A stretch of DNA of 20,657 nucleotides from Cylindrotheca closterium (Eukaryota; Bacillariophyta; Bacillariophyceae; Bacillariales; Bacillariaceae): assembly GCA_933822405.4 (NCBI GenBank), contig CAKOGP040001756.1:1-20657 (forward strand), read 5' to 3'. The position numbers were made by a program, and so were the translations under genes. The notes under the pieces are model-generated. The model saw only the letters and a program-made list of their open reading frames with translations. It ran no database searches and was not told the DNA's origin. Shown one piece after another: positions 8,997 to 17,871 of this stretch. Numbering within the stretch: the first letter of the stretch is position 1; every line of letters begins with the position of its first letter.

Positions 8997-9576
8997 AGTT
9001 CGTAAGTAGTAAGGACAAATCGGCCTCCAGGGAAGCACGTCGATCTGACGATGGTAACACTCTTTTTAAGAATACGTTTGATTACAATACTGTCTACCGT
9101 CTATCATAGCTACTACTTCGTAAGACAACAACATCATAACGCAGTGACGATAATATTTATATGTGCGATCGGAATTTTGATCGGGCAAGATGTCGGGATT
9201 CGACGCAAGTATGCGGGACGCAAGTCTGTCGGACAATCTGTATCCACACAAACAGGAAAAGATCCTGTACAAGTGGAATATTGATGTTGTGTACGATGCA
9301 GTAGGGAATAATACAAGATATCCCAAAGTACTGCATTCAACACAGAATTGCCGTAGAAGTCAAATCGAGTTCTGTAAACAAGGGATTTTCCAAGGGAAAA
9401 TCGTCGAACTCACTTTTGTGATTGAATCATCAATTCAAGCCAAACATTAATCAAATAGGAACAATTTCACTCAAAGTATACCTAGACACAGGAGAACTAT
9501 TGTTGTGAAAGTGTTGTACAGTCAATTACGAATTTAGATTGCAGAGAGTTTGTTCTGAGCGCTAAAGGCACTCATG
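8997..9576. other. No supported gene
   Basis: Open frames of 69-86 codons overlap on both strands (for example 9190-9450 plus) with no family character. It ends where copia-2 similarity begins at 9577. Confidence 0.4.
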
Positions 9577-9770
9577 ATATAGTCAAAAGCATTTATCAAT
9601 TGCGTCGTACAATGCCGTTTTGGATCGTGAAGCCAAGGGTATGTAGCACCGGTATCTCACACTTCCATCAATGGTCGTGAGTCCAAATGAATTGTTAACA
9701 AAAACAAGATCAATGTGCAACACAACACTCAGATTGTGCATCAATAACTCCTTTGGTATCTCTATCCAGT
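9577..9770 (-). pseudogene. copia-2 integrase fragment (core only)
   Basis: 194 bp aligned without gaps to copia-1 6082-6275 (nine differences). It covers the segment around the first catalytic Asp (LHIDLVF) and the following strands. Upstream gag is fused to it by deletion. Confidence 0.85.
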
Positions 9771-10740
9771 TTATGTTTGATCAGCGCTTTTGCGACCTGG
9801 TCAATCGTAGTGAGATATTGTTTCTCTGATCATAGTCCTTGAATTCCATGGCGTAGGTCTGGTTCGCCTTGTCCAACATGCTTTGGAAGCGAGACCTGTC
9901 GCAGTTGTAGAAAAATGCACTTGCTTTAAATGTTTCCAGAACTTCTTTCTTGAACTTTTCTTGGAGTGCCTTGGTATCGTCCGGATTGTCCTCCGGATTG
10001 TACAGATCGAGGTACCCCATTGTTTTGGTCGCATAGACATGCACCACATTGATGCCAAGGATTTTGAATACTTGGTCAGCTTGAGCTTCAAACCGCCTCC
10101 TGTAATTGCCTCCTGTAATCGTTCACAGACTCATTTTGCTTCTGAGTGCAGTTTGTGAATCTCTTGAGAGATTCCATGAGTCCAAAGTGTTGCCACTCGG
10201 TCTCATCTGTGATGGTCATGAACGTCTTTATACGCCTCAACAGCATCACATGGTCTTCCTTGAGGTCCAACCAATCAGTGTCATTGCTTAACTTATCTCT
10301 CATTGCTTGAGTGATGAAATGCATAGTGATGATTGTAGCCACGGTATATTGGTTCGTGGTGTAGATCACCTCTCTCCTGTCAATCTTGACATTTATGTTT
10401 TCCCAGTTCCTATCAAGTTGAACCTGTCTCAAACGTTTGAAGACCGCGGAGTCGTTCTTTCCTGGCTTGTAGACCGTCTGAGTACCTCTTAAGCCTCAAA
10501 GTCCACATGGGCCATATTTCTCACACTCCAGATCATATCTTGAGCGTAGTCCAAGCTCTTGAGTGCAATAGCCTCAAGCAAGTATATTGTCACCTGCCCA
10601 TGAGTAAAGTCAGTATTGTGAGGATGGTATTGCTTTGGTCTATTGGCCTTCTTGCCATGAGACCCTCGACAAGTCTGCTGTGCAGATCTTTCTTCGCGGC
10701 CACCTTGACCGCCTCTGCCTTGGTTTCTCCCACCAGGCAT
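9771..10740 (-). pseudogene. copia-2 gag (frame-broken)
   Basis: Start ATG 10738-10740, 46 bp inside the LTR edge. The N-terminus is Gly/Arg-rich (MPGGRNQGRGGQGGREE), then TDFTHGQVTIYLLEAIALKS. The frame stops (TAA) near 10489 and resumes in another frame at TQTVYKPGKND, continuing through INVKIDRREVIYTTNQYT and SLKRFTNCTQKQNESVNDYR. That frame ends at 10088-10090, just after a 13-nt duplication (10095-10120), and resumes as FEAQADQVFKILGINVV and KKEVLETFKASAFFYNCDRS. Gag forms the particle and binds RNA. Gag-family assignment rests on recalled CoDi gag patterns and on linkage to the LTR and integrase. Confidence 0.75.
10095..10120. repeat. 13-nt tandem duplication in copia-2 gag
   Basis: gcctcctgtaatt (10095-10107) is followed by gcctcctgtaatc (10108-10120). 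Thirteen is not a multiple of three, so this slip by itself explains the frame change in gag at this point. Confidence 0.8.
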
Positions 10741-10786
10741 CTTGCTCTGTAGTTCCTCCTACTTTGCAATGTTCAAAAATTATCTT

Positions 10787-11005
10787 TGTTGATCGACTGT
10801 CAGATAATCAACTCCATAGCTGTAATGAGAGCCTCAATGCTCTAGCTACCTCTGGAGTGTACTGAGCTTGAATCTACGTTGACTATGGATTGCCTACAAT
10901 AGGAACAGGTGCCAGTGATGCTGGGCTTCTACCTGCGGATGGACAGTCTCACCACTTCCTATTAGATCTTATTCTACTGCTATTCTTGCCCGAAGTCGAT
11001 CAACA
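10787..11005 (-). repeat. copia-2 5' LTR (219 bp)
   Basis: Bounded by perfect inverted ends, TGTTGATCGACT (10787-10798) and AGTCGATCAACA (10994-11005), extended by one T/A pair outside. TG..CA ends and short inverted termini are typical of LTRs, and the gag start lies 46 bp downstream on the minus strand. The middle 10803-10979 is the 177-bp module also found in copia-1. No obvious tRNA primer site was recognised after the LTR, and the partner LTR is absent, so the LTR call is inferred from ends and position. Confidence 0.7.
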
Positions 11006-11191
11006 ATGATCTCCACAAGCAGGTACAAAAAATCTCTTCCGGAAGCCATCTGCGTCAGCTCTCACCAGCTGTCGCGGCGTATAGAGCACATACGCACATG
11101 TTCTTTACAAACTAGTCACAGATCTAGATCTACCTTCAATACTTATCCATCTCTGTACGTACTTGAACCGTACTCCCATCCGTGTTCGATA

Positions 11192-11954
11192 TCACAAATG
11201 TTCAACTTCACAAAACTCCCACCATAAAAGTTGTAGTCTCCTGGCATCTGGGCCTTCGTCCATGTAGTTGCCCCAATGTATAGCTAGGCGTCGTAGTCCG
11301 TCGGCAAAGATAGCCTCTGATTCCCCGTGGTACTGGTCAGATGCCTTGTGCAGGTTAGCAATACGTAGCTGGTGCCATAATCCATCAAGGGACAGGTTGG
11401 GGGGGGGCGCCATGTGAACTCCTTCATGTCCTTGGGGATGGGAGAGGCGGATTCCCCCTTGGTAGAAACAGGCCTGGGGCTATCGTCCAATCCAGGTGTC
11501 CCATGGTCTTTGAGGCGTTCCATCAAGTACGACAAATACTCCCAGTGGAGCAGCGATGTACTTCAATGAAGGATGTGGGCGGAAAGTCCTTCTTCAGCAC
11601 CTTTTGGGATGCCAATGCCTCTGGCCAGTTTGTCTTTCATCAAGCGACGGATCCCCTTTTCTGTCTCAATCCAGGCTCCAATTTGAGGGGGCATTGGATC
11701 ACTGAAGGCCTTCAGTGTGTTTGAGCTTCCCCATTGAGAGTAGGTAATGGGTTGGCCGCCTTTTCTTGAAGTCGTTCTGTCACTTGTGCAAGACGTTCGG
11801 CCGTAGCCTGCATCTGTCTCATCATGGGCTTGGTCGACTGAAGGATGGTCTGGAGGATGATCTGACTGGTGTCTTTATTCCCATTGTTGTTGGTTGTAGC
11901 CGGTGTTGGTGGAGCGTGACGGTCCGTCCCTGTGGCTCTGGGTAATGACTTCAT
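11192..11954 (-). pseudogene. Unidentified gene remnant, multiple frame breaks
   Basis: Minus-strand coding sense is traceable from ATG 11952-11954: a T/N-rich start, then a likely coiled coil (MMRQMQATAERLAQVTERLQ). The frame stops at TGA near 11712 and continues one base over as AFSDPMPPQIGAWIETEKG and RRLMKDKLARGIGIPKGAEE. A TGA interrupts, then EYLSYLMERLKDHG follows, and at a run of nine C (minus strand; 11399-11407) the frame shifts into LSLDGLWHQLRIANLH and LLWWEFCEVEHL. It may be part of another retroelement, but I cannot name the family. Confidence 0.5.
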
Positions 11955-12498
11955 TGTATTGTGCTCCTTGCCAATAGTTACTTGTTTGTTGGATGTTTTG
12001 GTGGGATTTGTTGGATATATTAGGATTTTTTATATACATATTTGGAGAAACGAGAAAAAGAGAATACACGTCAACGATAGAGAAAAGATGTCGACTGATA
12101 CGACTAAAAATGAAGACTGATACGATTAAAAATATTGCGCGTGGCAGGTCAGAAAAGATAATTTATTTCTATGGAAATCATCTTGTTGATGATGTGAGAA
12201 AGCAAGATTCAAACAAGAACCAAAGTTGGATACTAATCAAAGTACCGACTACAGTGGAAGGTGAACGGATCAACAGATTGAACTTGCAGCATATCAGACT
12301 GACGTAGAGAGAATTCTGAGAATTTCCACTGAGCTGGAGAAGAAAGAGTCAAAGTCAGAAGTTGACAGACTGTTCTCACTTTTAATAATACAATGCAAGC
12401 AACGAGTAAATTGGTTGATAAAGTAGGATCCCTGATAGATCTATATACTTCTATATACTGTAAATTCATATACTTAGAAGGCAGCAATACCTGGACAG
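11955..12498. other. A+T-rich stretch with one weak reading frame
   Basis: Mostly without coding character. A plus-strand frame at 12265-12426, open after a TGA, reads as a charged helix (QTDVERILRISTELEKKESK) and ends TAG 12424-12426. It may be a gene relic; evidence is composition only. Confidence 0.3.
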
Positions 12499-12810
12499 CT
12501 AAATTGCAGTCAATTGAACAGGTAGATTGCAGGTGGCAGTGGATTGCTTACTTCTAACAGGGTTTTTCTTACGGGCAATTGGTGTCGGTTTCTTGGGCGT
12601 AGATTGGGTCTTTTTTTTTCTCTTGGACGGTGACTTTCAAGATGGTTGGCCTGTCAGGAAGGCATCTTTCTCCAAGAGAGCTTGCTCGGCCTTGAGCTTT
12701 GTCAAAAGAGCTTCATGTTCCAATCTTGCAATCTCTGCCGCAATCTTATCCATATGTGCCTGATATTCGTCTGTCTCTGGGTAGAGTCCAGATTCGACAC
12801 ATCCGACTAC
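12499..12810 (-). pseudogene. Coiled-coil plus Lys/Pro-rich tail, in-frame TGA
   Basis: The minus-strand frame is open from 12810 (just after a TAA at 12811-12813) to TAG 12499-12501, with one TGA at 12637-12639. Before the TGA it reads as a coiled coil (MDKIAAEIARLEHEALLTKL, then KAEQALLEKDAFLTG). After it comes a basic tail (SPSKRKKKTQSTPKKPTPIA). The continuity of protein-like character across the TGA suggests one original gene. The stretch tttaag at the 5' end could be a 3' splice site. Family unknown. Confidence 0.45.
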
Positions 12811-12953
12811 TTAAATCCAAAACTTTCTTGATTTGAATTTGGCGCTGCGGTGCAAAAAAACAAGAACTTAATGTTTTGTGGGAGCAAAAGACAAACAAAA
12901 GAAGCTTTCCGTACCTCGGAGGCAATGGGATGGAAGCATTCCAATAGCATTCA

Positions 12954-13395
12954 ATGGCAGATGCCAACTATTCTAGTCTAACATTGTTTGCTCCGCGTAT
13001 TAGTGATGGCTTGAAACAAGCTAGACAGCGCCAAAAAGAAGCGGTGGCGTCGACAGAGATACAAAGAAAAACGGGCAAGTCCTCCCTTGACAGGAGAAGA
13101 GAGGAATGAAAGACAACGGAGGAAACATCGTCGCTACAATGAAAAGAGAAGAAGTAGCCAATACTCCTCTGCACTGCCATCTCAAGACTCTTCTGTGCCG
13201 CCATCCCAAAACTTGTTACAGCATACCACCGCCGCCAATGCTTCAAATTCAACACAGCAGAACCACCAACAGTTGATTGTTAAGACAGTAGGAGCAGACT
13301 AGAGTGACGACAAAGATGAGTTGCTTGACACAAATGCAATTCTTCGAGCTTCACAGCAATCAATTCACGCCGAGCGTATGCAGGCAGGCGGTTGA
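12954..13395 (+). pseudogene. Unidentified basic, low-complexity protein remnant
   Basis: ATG 12954 opens 51 codons (MADANYSSLTLFAPRISDGL, then KQARQRQKEAV) to TGA 13107-13109. The adjoining frame continues with a very basic run (ERNERQRRKHRRYNEKRRSS) and a Q/S/N-rich stretch to TAG 13300-13302. After that TAG the same frame still looks coding (DDKDELLDTNAILRASQQS) to TGA 13393-13395. One frameshift and one stop are implied. It overlaps the minus-strand frame at 13280-13516, so part of this may be chance. Confidence 0.4.
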
Positions 13396-13516
13396 GAGAT
13401 TTATCACCTTCGAGAGTCATATCATTGAATCGCTTGAATCGATCTTTAATCCAAGTAAGGTGAGCTTTTGAGTCAATTACAAATGTTGATCGTTGGCCCT
13501 GGCCGTTTGAATATTT
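13280..13516 (-). pseudogene. Minus-strand open frame with globular character
   Basis: Open from 13516 to TAA 13280-13282 without an ATG at its head. It contains RSTFVIDSKAHLTWIKDRFK and RLPAYARRELIAVKLEELHL, which looks more like folded protein than random sequence. It overlaps both the plus-strand remnant and the inferred start of the copia-3 LTR. Not recognised. Confidence 0.3.
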
Positions 13517-13520
13517 TCAA

Positions 13521-13626
13521 ACAAACAACAACCTTTTGAAAACGACAATGACAATCTGCTTTTCACAACGAAAGCTTTACACACAATATTTAAACTAAAT
13601 CCATCAAAACATCGAATAGATCACAG
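13521..13626 (+). repeat. copia-3 5' LTR, portion shared with the 3' copy
   Basis: Starts acaaacaacaacc and ends agatcacag. The true LTR probably starts further left at TGTTGATCG (13484), whose first nine bases equal the start of the copia-2 LTR, and ends in CA at 13625, giving about 142 bp; that left part is not repeated at the 3' end, so the boundary is inferred. Confidence 0.75.
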
Positions 13627-13793
13627 GTTTGTTGAGCCCAACAATTTGTAACAAAGATCTTCCTCTCCGAATCGTTCCTTTTTGAGCCATCATCGCTCCT
13701 TTTTTGAGCCCCTCGCTCCTCTTCTTCTTGAGCCCCTTTGCGCTCTAACACTTCAAGATCGAAACCAGATCGAGCCGTGCAATCCGTACAGCC

Positions 13794-15224
13794 ATGGCCA
13801 ACACAGATGCACAAGTCGCCACCATGACTGCTGCCCTGACTCAGGTAGGCGTTCAGTTCCTTGCACAACTCAAAGCACGACAAACAGCAGCAGCAACGGC
13901 TGCGGCAGCTGCAGCGCCACCTGCACCTCCTGCTCGTACTGCAGTGTACAACCTTCATGATTCCGGACAACCAGTTGACCTATGCTCTCGCAGTGGTGCC
14001 GCCGCCGCAGACAAGGCATCTGCTAAACTCCCAATTGAAATTACAGGCGACAAAGCAGAGATTATGATCTGGATACAGGCCCTGCAGCGACACTTACATG
14101 GATGTTGCAGGACCCACGGGCATTCTATATTTTGGTGGCAAGAACCGCCTAACAGACTATCACTCCATTCTGATGACTGATGTTGTGAGTCAAGCTACTC
14201 TCAGAACGGATCCTCGAGCTAGACAAAACTCTAGCTGGCTTTTCAAATGCATTCAAAGCAGCCTTTCTCCTGCACTACTACTTCAACTTTTTGGTTTGAA
14301 CGGCAGCATGCCAGCTCTTGGACAAGGGGATGGACCCACATTGTTCAAAGCAATCATGGACACTACTGCATCAGCGCCCCTGGTTTTATCAATGCAAGCC
14401 CTTACAGACCTTGGCGTTCTTGACCCAGCGGATTTTGACTTTGGCATCAAGAAGATCAATGCCAAAGCAAGCCAACTGATTGCTCTGGCCACCACTTCGG
14501 CCCAATCCCTTTCTGACCCGGAATGCATCCAACTGCTCCTCATAGTCTACAGTTCAAACAGCCTCATGCTTGGTTCTCGTGGGTACACCAGAAGATCACT
14601 GACTTTGAAGAAGGCCGACTGAGTGCCCCTGCTGGAGGCGCCAGCCTTTATCCCACTTTGATGCAAGACGCAGCCAGAAAGGCAAATCGACTTAACGTTG
14701 ACAAGAGCCAAAGCCATGCTTGGAAGTCCACTACTCTAACCAAAGACGTGGTCGCTATGACCGCAGACGCCAAGAAGTATTTTGATGCAAAGAACAACAA
14801 GAAGGTAGACAACAAGCCGCCTGCCAAGAAGCCCGGTCGTGACCCCACTGCGCCATCAAGCAAGTTGCTCCCTCCATATTATTAAGCACTTCAAGAAACC
14901 AGAGTCTGAAGGCAACGCCCGTACATTGTTGGTGATACCAAAGATTTCAAGGGAACCACATGGCATTTTTGCGACTGCCCAACTCATTGAGACAAGAACA
15001 AGTGGCACACACACCCAACAAGAGACTGCAAAACTTGTGACAAATGGTTGCTAGCTACAAAGGATGGTACCGCTGCCACTGGCAATAGCATTACTGCTCC
15101 TCACGACAATTCTTCCTTACAAGCACTGCTTGCTGATGCTATGGGCATGGTTTCTGACTTTGGAGATGAAGCGCTGATGACTTGTCTTGGTCAAGCCATG
15201 ACGGAAGCCGCAAAACAGAACTGA
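13794..15224 (+). pseudogene. copia-3 gag with poly-Ala N-terminus and a C-terminal zinc finger
   Basis: ATG 13794. The N-terminus has an Ala/Pro tract (from about 13882) and LPIEITGDKAEIMIWIQALQ. A frame change near 14095 leads to YMDVAGPTGILYFGGKNRL, and one near 14560 to HAWFSWVHQKITDFEEGRLS. Stops at 14883-14885 and 14907-14909 are followed by a zinc finger: TWHFCDCPTH, TGA at 14988-14990, then DKNKWHTHP and CKTC. The ligand pattern is C-x-C..H..H-x-H..C-x2-C, which I recall from related diatom copia gag proteins. The frame ends TGA 15222-15224. It would form the particle; it is non-functional here. Confidence 0.75.
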
Positions 15225-15560
15225 TGGGTATGCCAGCGCATTCGTAATCTAGTTTGCTCAGTTTATCTCTGCATTCTCTGTACACCTTTGCCCTGGCCTC
15301 TTGCCGACATCTTTGGCCTCCTATTTTATTCCCTTGTCGTACATCGACTCTTTTGGTCCTTCCGCTACCTTTCCCACTTTACCCACTTGGCCTACCTGGC
15401 CCTCAATACTTTTTGGTACTACTACCTTCCATTTTGGCTCCCTGTGCGATGGATAGAGAGGGAGAATTCATACCTTGGACCCCTTTCACCTCGCATCAGC
15501 CCTCTATTTTCTGTCTCCTTTTGAGATGCCCAAGTTACATACTACGATTCTTCCATTGCC
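15225..15560 (+). other. Pyrimidine-rich gag-pol junction of copia-3
   Basis: The plus strand is strikingly C/T-rich with few purine runs. Frames here give only Leu/Pro/Phe-rich translations (15254-15715, 15288-15524) that look like composition artefacts. Pol-like sequence resumes at about 15564 with IPIQWCCPYAQNHIKQARF. Confidence 0.45.
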
Positions 15561-15563
15561 ACA

Positions 15564-16527
15564 TTGTCCAATGTCCGTATTCCCATTCAGTGGTGCTGCC
15601 CATATGCTCAAAATCACATCAAGCAAGCTCGATTTACTTCAAAACACACTGTCAAGCGATCATCATATTCATGGACAAAAATCCTTTGGTTTTTCACTCT
15701 TTTTGGTCTACTTGACCGTTCACAAGTCTACGCCATGCCTGGTACATCACATGCGTTGGTTCGGAGAACTTACCTTGACAACTTCCGACAAGAACAGCTC
15801 ATTCAAACTTCGATCGAAAACATAACACAATTGAACTCGGCAAGCTTCAGTACATTGCCTACTGATTCCAAATCAACATCTTTCCAACCAGAAGACATTT
15901 GGAACCAGCCGTTCTGTTTCATTGCTGACACCAACAGCCTGGAATGGCTTTTTTTTTAACTCTGGGGCCAACAGATTCATTGTAAGACACTCTACCATGC
16001 TTACCAATTTTCGGCTGTTCAAAGGAGGAATCAAAGGAATCAATGGATCTCCAACAAGCATTACTGGAATTGGAAAATTGTCACTACCAATACCCGGCAC
16101 CACTGATCGAATTGAAGTAGATGCCGTGGTTGCACCCACTTCTCCATCCAACATCATGCCACCTCAACTGGTATACAAGGCAATGAAATGCGCTGGTTGG
16201 GAACCAGAATGGCCCCGCCATAACGACACCGAATACAAGATTGCGTTCACAGCACCAAGCCAAAAGGAGCAACATGAAATCAATGTGAAGATTGACGACA
16301 GAGACTTGTTTGTATTCCAATCAGAGCCTGGTTACAAGAACTTTTGCATGAGTACCAGCACTGATGAATGCAATCCTGCTACCAAGTGTGGATGCGATCA
16401 CAACTGGCATGCGTACTCAGGGACGACTCACTTCAAGTCCAAAGCCACGATTGTTTCTATCGATTCAGCTTCTGAGGGAGCTCCAAAGACAGCATCTGAG
16501 GGAGCTCACCAAGTCCAAGTTTGGTAA
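15564..16527 (+). pseudogene. copia-3 protease with Asp-to-Asn at the active site
   Basis: A leader in one frame (15564-15959, with HALVRRTYLDNFRQEQLI) overlaps a second frame from 15922. The second frame gives the aspartic protease: NSGANRFIV, where the family has DSGA. The Asn codon AAC is 15958-15960, directly after nine T. Downstream are GINGSPTSITGIGKLSLP and PSNIMPPQLVYKAMK. The frame ends at 16525-16527, and the neighbouring frame takes over with TEG/SEG repeats. Loss of the catalytic Asp should abolish activity. Confidence 0.8.
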
Positions 16528-16592
16528 CTGAGGGAGACTCATCGGCAATCAAGGGAGCCTCCACTGAAGGAAACTCATCAACAATCGAGGGA
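16468..16592 (+). repeat. Short Glu/Gly/Ser repeats between protease and integrase
   Basis: gcatctgagggagct-type units recur: SEGAPKTASEGAH, then in the next frame TEGDSSAIKGAS and TEGNSSTIEGAS. These are degenerate 12-residue units. The protease frame ends inside this array, so slippage here may have caused the frame change. Confidence 0.65.
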
Positions 16593-17871
16593 GCCTCAAC
16601 AAAGCAGCCAGACATACAGCCTTGACAAGTCACCTTTGAGGACCCCAACCTTGCCAAAGGAGCAAAAACTTTTGATCCAGACATTGCCATGACTCGACAA
16701 AAGCAGCTCCGACTGTTCATCCTCCACAAACGATACGGACATCTCCCATATCCAAAGTTACAGATGATGGCTCGAGCTGGAATGATTCCCAGGGAGCTGG
16801 CAAGTGTTGATCCACCTAAGTGTCCTGGTTGTGCATACGGAAAAGCGCATCAAAAGCCTTGGAGAAACAGTAAGAAGCAGCGCAAAATCAAGCATTCAGG
16901 ACAAGTCGTCAGCGTTGATCAGTTGATCAGCTCAACCCCAGGATTTGTTCCAACTCATCAAGGCACCCCATTGCTTGCCCGATACGTTGGAGCCACTGTA
17001 TTTGTTGACCACTTCACCGACTTCACATATGTACACTTGATGACAGCAATGAATGCAGAGGAAACCGTTCATGCAAAACTTGCGTTTGAACGAGAGTGTG
17101 CTACTCATGGAGTGTCCATCCGACATTACCATGCTGATAATGGATTATTTGACACCAAGGCCTTTCGCAATTCAATTACTGAGGCCGGTCAAGGTTTGAC
17201 GTTCTGTGGTGTCAATGCGCACCAAAAAAATCAAAGAAATGACAGATGGGGCAAAATTTGCATTCATTCATGCTGCTCATCGATGGCCGGATGCCATTCA
17301 TGCGGCTCTGTGGCCAGCCGCTCTCAAAAACTACACTAATCTGAAGAATTTGCTTCCAACCAAATACACGCCTGAAATCAAAGTGAGAGGACGCATCAAG
17401 CAACATGCCAAATACAAAGACTCTCCCATATCAAAGATGGCCCAAGTTGAAGTGGAACCGAATCTTGATCATTTTCATTCTTTTGGATCTCCGGTGTACG
17501 GGCTTGAAGACAGCTTACAAGCCCAACGTTCACACAACAAATGGGCGGATCAGAGTCGAGTAGGCATATTCCTTTGCCACTCTCCCAATTATGCATCCAG
17601 TGTACCATTAGTGCTGAACACAAGAACAGGCAACGTGTCTCCCCAGTTCCATTGTATCTACAACGATGCTTTTGACACTTGTAAGAGAGATGTCCATTTT
17701 ACCTCATCTTGGCAACGCAAAGCTCAGTTGCACAGAGACAAGACAAAGGAAGTCATTGACCTTCCATCTACTGATCTCTTTGCAGGAATCAGAATCAACA
17801 GGAGGTTCCGCTGCCGGCCGTACCCCAATTCATCACACAATGGGACGACGAACATACCATTGGAGAACTAA
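16593..17871 (+). pseudogene. copia-3 pre-integrase and integrase, catalytic Glu lost
   Basis: A TGA at 16623-16625 precedes VTFEDPNLAKGAK. The HHCC zinc finger is clear (about 16722-16860): HKRYGH, then KCPGCAYGKAH. The integrase core has D at 16917-16919 (VSVDQL) and D at 17136-17138 (HADNG). At about 17213-17235 the sequence jumps from GVNAH to KEMTDGAKF in another frame, and the family block holding the third acidic residue is missing. The second frame continues through HRWPDAIHAALWPAALKNY and HSFGSPVYGLED to 17871, past the core. The integrase is inactive by deletion. Confidence 0.85.

Larger units (their letters stand above)
9577..11006 (-). mobile_element. copia-2: internally deleted sister of copia-1 with LTR
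   Basis: Minus-strand order from high to low coordinates: LTR (11005-10787), short leader, gag start (10740), gag, then an abrupt jump into integrase. 9771-9986 matches copia-1 gag 7981-8197, and 9577-9770 matches copia-1 integrase 6082-6275, each about 95% or more identical. The junction 9770/9771 therefore removes the equivalent of 6276-7980, that is knuckle, protease and the pre-integrase half. No second LTR is visible below 9577. Confidence 0.88.

Noticed and set aside
10786..11006. A 221-bp MITE with 13-bp terminal inverted repeats
   Set aside because: The inverted ends are TG..CA and gag begins 46 bp away in the right orientation, so an LTR is the simpler reading, though not proven.
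13590..13970. Cys-rich minus-strand open frame of 126 codons
   Set aside because: It is antisense to the Ala-rich start of copia-3 gag; the cysteines arise from reversed GCA/GCN repeats.
15254..15715. 153-codon Leu/Pro-rich frame resembling a membrane protein
   Set aside because: Hydrophobicity follows from the pyrimidine-rich strand, and the frame overlaps copia-3 pol sequence in another frame.
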